A DNA stretch of 64,000 nt from Streptomyces sp. HUAS 15-9 (GTDB lineage: Bacteria; Actinomycetota; Actinomycetes; Streptomycetales; Streptomycetaceae), in NCBI RefSeq assembly GCF_025642155.1, contig NZ_CP106798.1, positions 7,688,001 to 7,752,000 on the forward strand, in the 5' to 3' direction. The notes under the pieces were generated by a model. That model was not told where the DNA came from, did not search any database, and was given only the letters and a program-made list of their open reading frames with translations. Both the position numbers and the translations under genes were made by a program. Shown here piece after piece: positions 62,735-64,000 of this stretch; position 1 is the stretch's first letter; every line of letters begins with the position of its first letter.

Positions 62735-64000
62735 CTACGCGGACACCTCCGACCGGTCCCCGCCCCACAGCGTGTGGAAGGAGCCGTCCCGGTCCACCCG
62801 CCGGTAGGTGTGCGCACCGAAGAAGTCCCGCTGCCCCTGCGTGAGGGCGGCGGGCAGGCGCTCGGCGCGCAGCCCGTCGTAGTAGGCGAGGGCCGCGGCG
62901 AAGCCCGGGGTCGCCACGCCCTGGCGGGTGGCGGCGATCAGGACCTCGCGCCAGTCGTCCTGGGCGGCCGCGATCTCCTGCGCGAACGTCTCGTCGGAGA
63001 GCAGGCTCGGCAGGTCGGGCCGGGCGTCGTAGGCGGCGCGGATACGGTCCAGGAAGGCCGCGCGGATGATGCAGCCGCCGCGCCAGATCGAGGAGACCGC
63101 GCCGAGGTCGATGTTCCAGTCGTACTCGTCGCTGCCCGCGGCGATCTCGTGGAAGCCCTGGGTGTACGACACGATCTTCGAGGCGTACAGCGCCTGCTCC
63201 ACCCGGTCGGCGAAGGCCGCCGCTTCCGACTCGGACAGTGCCGTGGGCTTCGGCCCGGCAAGGCCCCGCGAGGCCTCGCGCAGCGCCGCGTGACCGGACA
63301 GCGAGCGGGCGAAGACCGCCTCCGCGATTCCGGAGACCGGGACGCCGAGGTCGAGGGCGATCTGGACGGTCCAGCGGCCGGTGCCCTTCTGCTCGGCCTG
63401 GTCCACCACGACGTCGACGAAGGGCTTGCCGGTCGCCGCGTCCACGTGCGACAGGACCTCCGCCGTGATCTCGATCAGATAGGAGTCCAGACGGCCCGTG
63501 TTCCAGGTCCGGAAGATGTCCGCGATCTGCGCGGGGGAGTACCCGGCGACATCGCGCAGCAGCTGGTAGGCCTCACCGATCAGCTGCATGTCGGCGTACT
63601 CGATGCCGTTGTGCACCATCTTCACGAAGTGACCGGCGCCGTCCGGGCCGACGTGCGTGACGCAGGGCGCGCCGTCCGCCGCCTTCGCGGAGATCTTCTC
63701 CAGCATCGGGCCGAGCGAGTCGTACGACTCCTTCGGGCCGCCCGGCATGATGCTCGGCCCGTGCAGCGCGCCCTCCTCACCGCCGGAGACGCCCATGCCC
63801 ACGAAGTGGATGCCCTGCTCGCGCAGCGCCCTCTCACGGCGGCGGGTGTCCGCGAAGTGCGCGTTGCCACCGTCGATGATCATGTCACCGGGCTCCAGCA
63901 GCGGGGCGAACTCCTCGATCACCGCGTCCGTCGGGCCGCCGGCCTTGACCATGATGACCAGGCGGCGCGGCCGCTCGAGGGCCGCCACGAACTCCTCGGC
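62735..64000 (-). CDS. gnd: 6-Phosphogluconate dehydrogenase, decarboxylating (5' end beyond window)
   Basis: Pentose-phosphate pathway enzyme: 6-phosphogluconate + NADP to ribulose 5-phosphate + CO2. The C-terminal 421 codons are present. Substrate-binding GNAHFADTRRRERALREQGI, GMGVSGGEEGALHGPSIMPG, catalytic Lys in GAGHFVKMVHNGIEYADMQL, IFRTWNTGRLDSYLIEIT, and the C-terminal SYTQGFHEIAAG and FFGAHTYRRVDRDG. The length fits the long (about 470-480 residue) class. The missing N-terminus should hold the Rossmann GxGxxG motif. Confidence 0.95.
   Translation of the reverse strand, partial: AEEFVAALERPRRLVIMVKAGGPTDAVIEEFAPLLEPGDMIIDGGNAHFADTRRRERALREQGIHFVGMGVSGGEEGALHGPSIMPGGPKESYDSLGPMLEKISAKAADGAPCVTHVGPDGAGHFVKMVHNGIEYADMQLIGEAYQLLRDVAGYSPAQIADIFRTWNTGRLDSYLIEITAEVLSHVDAATGKPFVDVVVDQAEQKGTGRWTVQIALDLGVPVSGIAEAVFARSLSGHAALREASRGLAGPKPTALSESEAAAFADRVEQALYASKIVSYTQGFHEIAAGSDEYDWNIDLGAVSSIWRGGCIIRAAFLDRIRAAYDARPDLPSLLSDETFAQEIAAAQDDWREVLIAATRQGVATPGFAAALAYYDGLRAERLPAALTQGQRDFFGAHTYRRVDRDGSFHTLWGGDRSEVSA

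Overview
The window is GC-rich DNA with GTG/TTG starts, strong third-position GC and many LacI, TetR, GntR, LuxR and SpoIIE-type regulators. This is typical of a Streptomyces chromosome, in a metabolically accessory stretch. I recall that Streptomyces coelicolor has a monomeric isocitrate dehydrogenase and a SoxR-regulated ABC exporter close together, and this window has the same pairing; that is memory, not a search. No phage, insertion sequence, CRISPR array or replication origin was seen.

Layout. (1) 1-6.2 kb: inositol catabolism and uptake. iolD (cut by the left edge) is divergent from a sugar ABC transporter (binding lipoprotein, permease, single-domain ATPase) followed by a TIM-barrel inosose-type enzyme. 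(2) 6.2-17.5 kb: serine hydrolases, an inositol-dehydrogenase/SDR operon divergent from a LacI regulator, a second Gfo/Idh dehydrogenase divergent from another LacI regulator, a catalytically degenerate beta-lactamase homologue, a TetR/MFS pair with duplicated operators, and tRNA-Pro. (3) 17.7-24.5 kb: a three-gene terpenoid operon (prenyl diphosphate synthase, atypical class I terpene synthase, P450) beside a LAL-type regulator that has lost its DNA-binding domain. (4) 24.7-30.3 kb: hydroxyproline catabolism (GntR, 4-hydroxyproline epimerase, pyrroline-hydroxycarboxylate deaminase, three-part D-hydroxyproline dehydrogenase), with an identical 14-mer operator candidate at two promoters. (5) 30.4-35.4 kb: lipoprotein, zinc-ribbon protein, GNAT, astacin-like metalloprotease, LuxR/ATPase regulator. 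(6) 35.4-40.8 kb: a two-protease regulatory module, with TPR-CHAT protease divergent from a cytoplasmic subtilase, an ECF sigma factor and a translationally coupled acidic partner. This is the best candidate for an undescribed system. (7) 40.8-49.3 kb: frameshifted P450, N-formylglutamate amidohydrolase, DUF5713 protein, isocitrate dehydrogenase, MscS channel, crotonase, flippase-like membrane protein. (8) 49.3-60.5 kb: ABC exporter with a SoxR-like promoter, then two paralogous GAF-PP2C-HATPase signalling proteins, one fused to a whole sodium:solute symporter, with a small membrane subunit and a binding protein between them. (9) 60.8-64 kb: panD, a frameshifted GNAT, an Asp/Glu racemase-like protein, a proline-rich peptide and gnd (cut by the right edge).

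Quality caution. Four genes (at 27.8, 36.8, 41.3 and 61.5 kb) have reading frames that are restored by adding single G/C bases inside G/C runs, five bases in total. This pattern suits homopolymer under-calling as well as true pseudogenes, so those genes may be intact in the organism.
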